Shown here piece by piece: positions 5,627 to 6,351 of a stretch of DNA of 6,351 nucleotides. Below the pieces are notes generated by a model. It ran no database searches. It had not been told where the DNA came from and worked only from the letters and a program-made list of their open reading frames with translations. The stretch spans positions 1 to 6,351 of the forward strand of contig CAZTIH010000140.1 in NCBI GenBank assembly GCA_964613675.1, written 5' to 3'. The DNA comes from DAIUCA01 sp964613675 (GTDB taxonomy: Bacteria; Pseudomonadota; Gammaproteobacteria; Competibacterales; Competibacteraceae). The translations under genes and the position numbers were made by a program. Each line of letters starts with the position of its first letter. The first letter of the stretch is position 1.

Positions 5627-6351
5627 ATGATGAAGCAATATAATGTCGCCGTAGTCGGTGCGACGGGTGCAGTCGGCGAAGTGATGCTTGACATCCTCGC
5701 GCAACGCCAATTTCCCGTTGACCAGGTATACGCCCTCGCCAGTGGTCGTTCAGCAGGGAAGCGCGTTGCGTTTGGGGATCGCGAACTCGAAGTCATGGAT
5801 TTAGCGTCGTTTGACTTTTCCAAAGCCCACATTGGCTTGTTTTCAGCGGGTGGCTCGATCTCCGAAGAATACGCTCCCAAAGCGGCGGCAGCGGGTTGCA
5901 TCGTGATCGACAACACCTCTCACTTCCGCATGGCAACCGACATTCCTTTAGTCGTACCGGAAGTCAATCCCCACGCCATCGCCCAATACAAAACGCGGGG
6001 AATCATCGCGAACCCCAACTGTTCCACCATCCAAATGGTCGTTGCGCTCAAGCCGTTGCACGATGTGGCCAAAATCACGCGGGTGAATGTCGCGACTTAC
6101 CAGGCGGTTTCGGGAACGGGGAAAGATGCCATCGAAGAGCTCGCCACCCAAACGGCGGCGCTGCTCAACGGTAAACCCATCGATTGTCATGTGTACCCCA
6201 AACAAATTGCGTTCAACGTACTGCCACACATCGACGTGTTCATGGAGAACGGCTACACCAAAGAAGAGATGAAAATGGTGTGGGAAACGAAGAAAATCAT
6301 GGAAGACGACTCGATTTTGGTAAATCCCACGGCTGTGCGAGTTCCTGCGTT
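5627..6351 (+). CDS. asd: Aspartate-semialdehyde dehydrogenase, 3'-truncated by the window
   Basis: Asd reduces L-4-aspartyl phosphate with NADPH to L-aspartate 4-semialdehyde, the branch point to lysine/diaminopimelate, threonine and methionine; it is cytoplasmic. The first 241 residues of a family usually about 340 long are present, and the frame is open at the right edge. The dinucleotide-binding loop is VAVVGATGAVG (7-17). The catalytic cysteine is C132 in NPNCSTIQ, the conserved Gln is Q159 in TYQAVSGTG, and SHFRM (98-102) supplies the phosphate-binding Arg. Two ATG codons are adjacent (5627 and 5630); either could be the start, and AGAG at 5619-5622 is a modest ribosome site. The gene follows leuB in the same direction, a known neighbourhood in gammaproteobacteria, but the 177-bp gap suggests its own promoter. 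Confidence 0.96.
   Translation, partial: MMKQYNVAVVGATGAVGEVMLDILAQRQFPVDQVYALASGRSAGKRVAFGDRELEVMDLASFDFSKAHIGLFSAGGSISEEYAPKAAAAGCIVIDNTSHFRMATDIPLVVPEVNPHAIAQYKTRGIIANPNCSTIQMVVALKPLHDVAKITRVNVATYQAVSGTGKDAIEELATQTAALLNGKPIDCHVYPKQIAFNVLPHIDVFMENGYTKEEMKMVWETKKIMEDDSILVNPTAVRVPA

Noticed and set aside
5590..5916. 108-codon minus-strand frame over the asd start
   Set aside because: It is antisense to well-conserved asd sequence and its translation has low-complexity Ala/Ser/Arg composition.

Overview
The window looks like part of the chromosome of a proteobacterium, most likely a gammaproteobacterium. The gene order leuC-leuD-leuB-asd is a known arrangement there, and LeuC reads as the enterobacterial/pseudomonad type throughout. 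The genus cannot be fixed from this sequence.

Layout. Positions 1-808 (minus) hold the N-terminal 269 residues of a multi-pass membrane protein that runs off the left edge; its DQW / EHR / WGFQ motifs suggest an uncharacterised GT-C-like membrane protein. Next comes a short scar (about 841-917) that looks like the right end of an IS200/IS605-type element, with a characteristic GC-rich hairpin and possibly the last codons of tnpB. Positions 954-1265 (minus) encode a small lipoprotein. About 290 bp without a clear gene follows, with inverted repeats and a protein-like open stretch. Positions 1556-2170 (minus) encode a class I SAM-dependent methyltransferase.

From 2305 to the right edge everything is on the plus strand. 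leuC and leuD (the two subunits of isopropylmalate isomerase) are 3 bp apart and leuB (3-isopropylmalate dehydrogenase) follows after 13 bp, so the three are almost certainly one operon. They convert 2-isopropylmalate to 2-ketoisocaproate, the direct precursor of leucine. leuA is not in the window. After a 177-bp gap with a promoter-like TACAAT box and a small palindrome, asd (aspartate-semialdehyde dehydrogenase; lysine, threonine, methionine and diaminopimelate supply) starts and is cut by the right edge.

The right two-thirds is ordinary, intact housekeeping sequence. The left third looks more AT-rich and accessory: a poorly characterised membrane protein, a transposon scar and a lipoprotein. 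I see no convincing new multi-gene system. The best leads are the truncated membrane protein, the IS200/IS605 scar and the decayed-looking stretch at 1433-1587.
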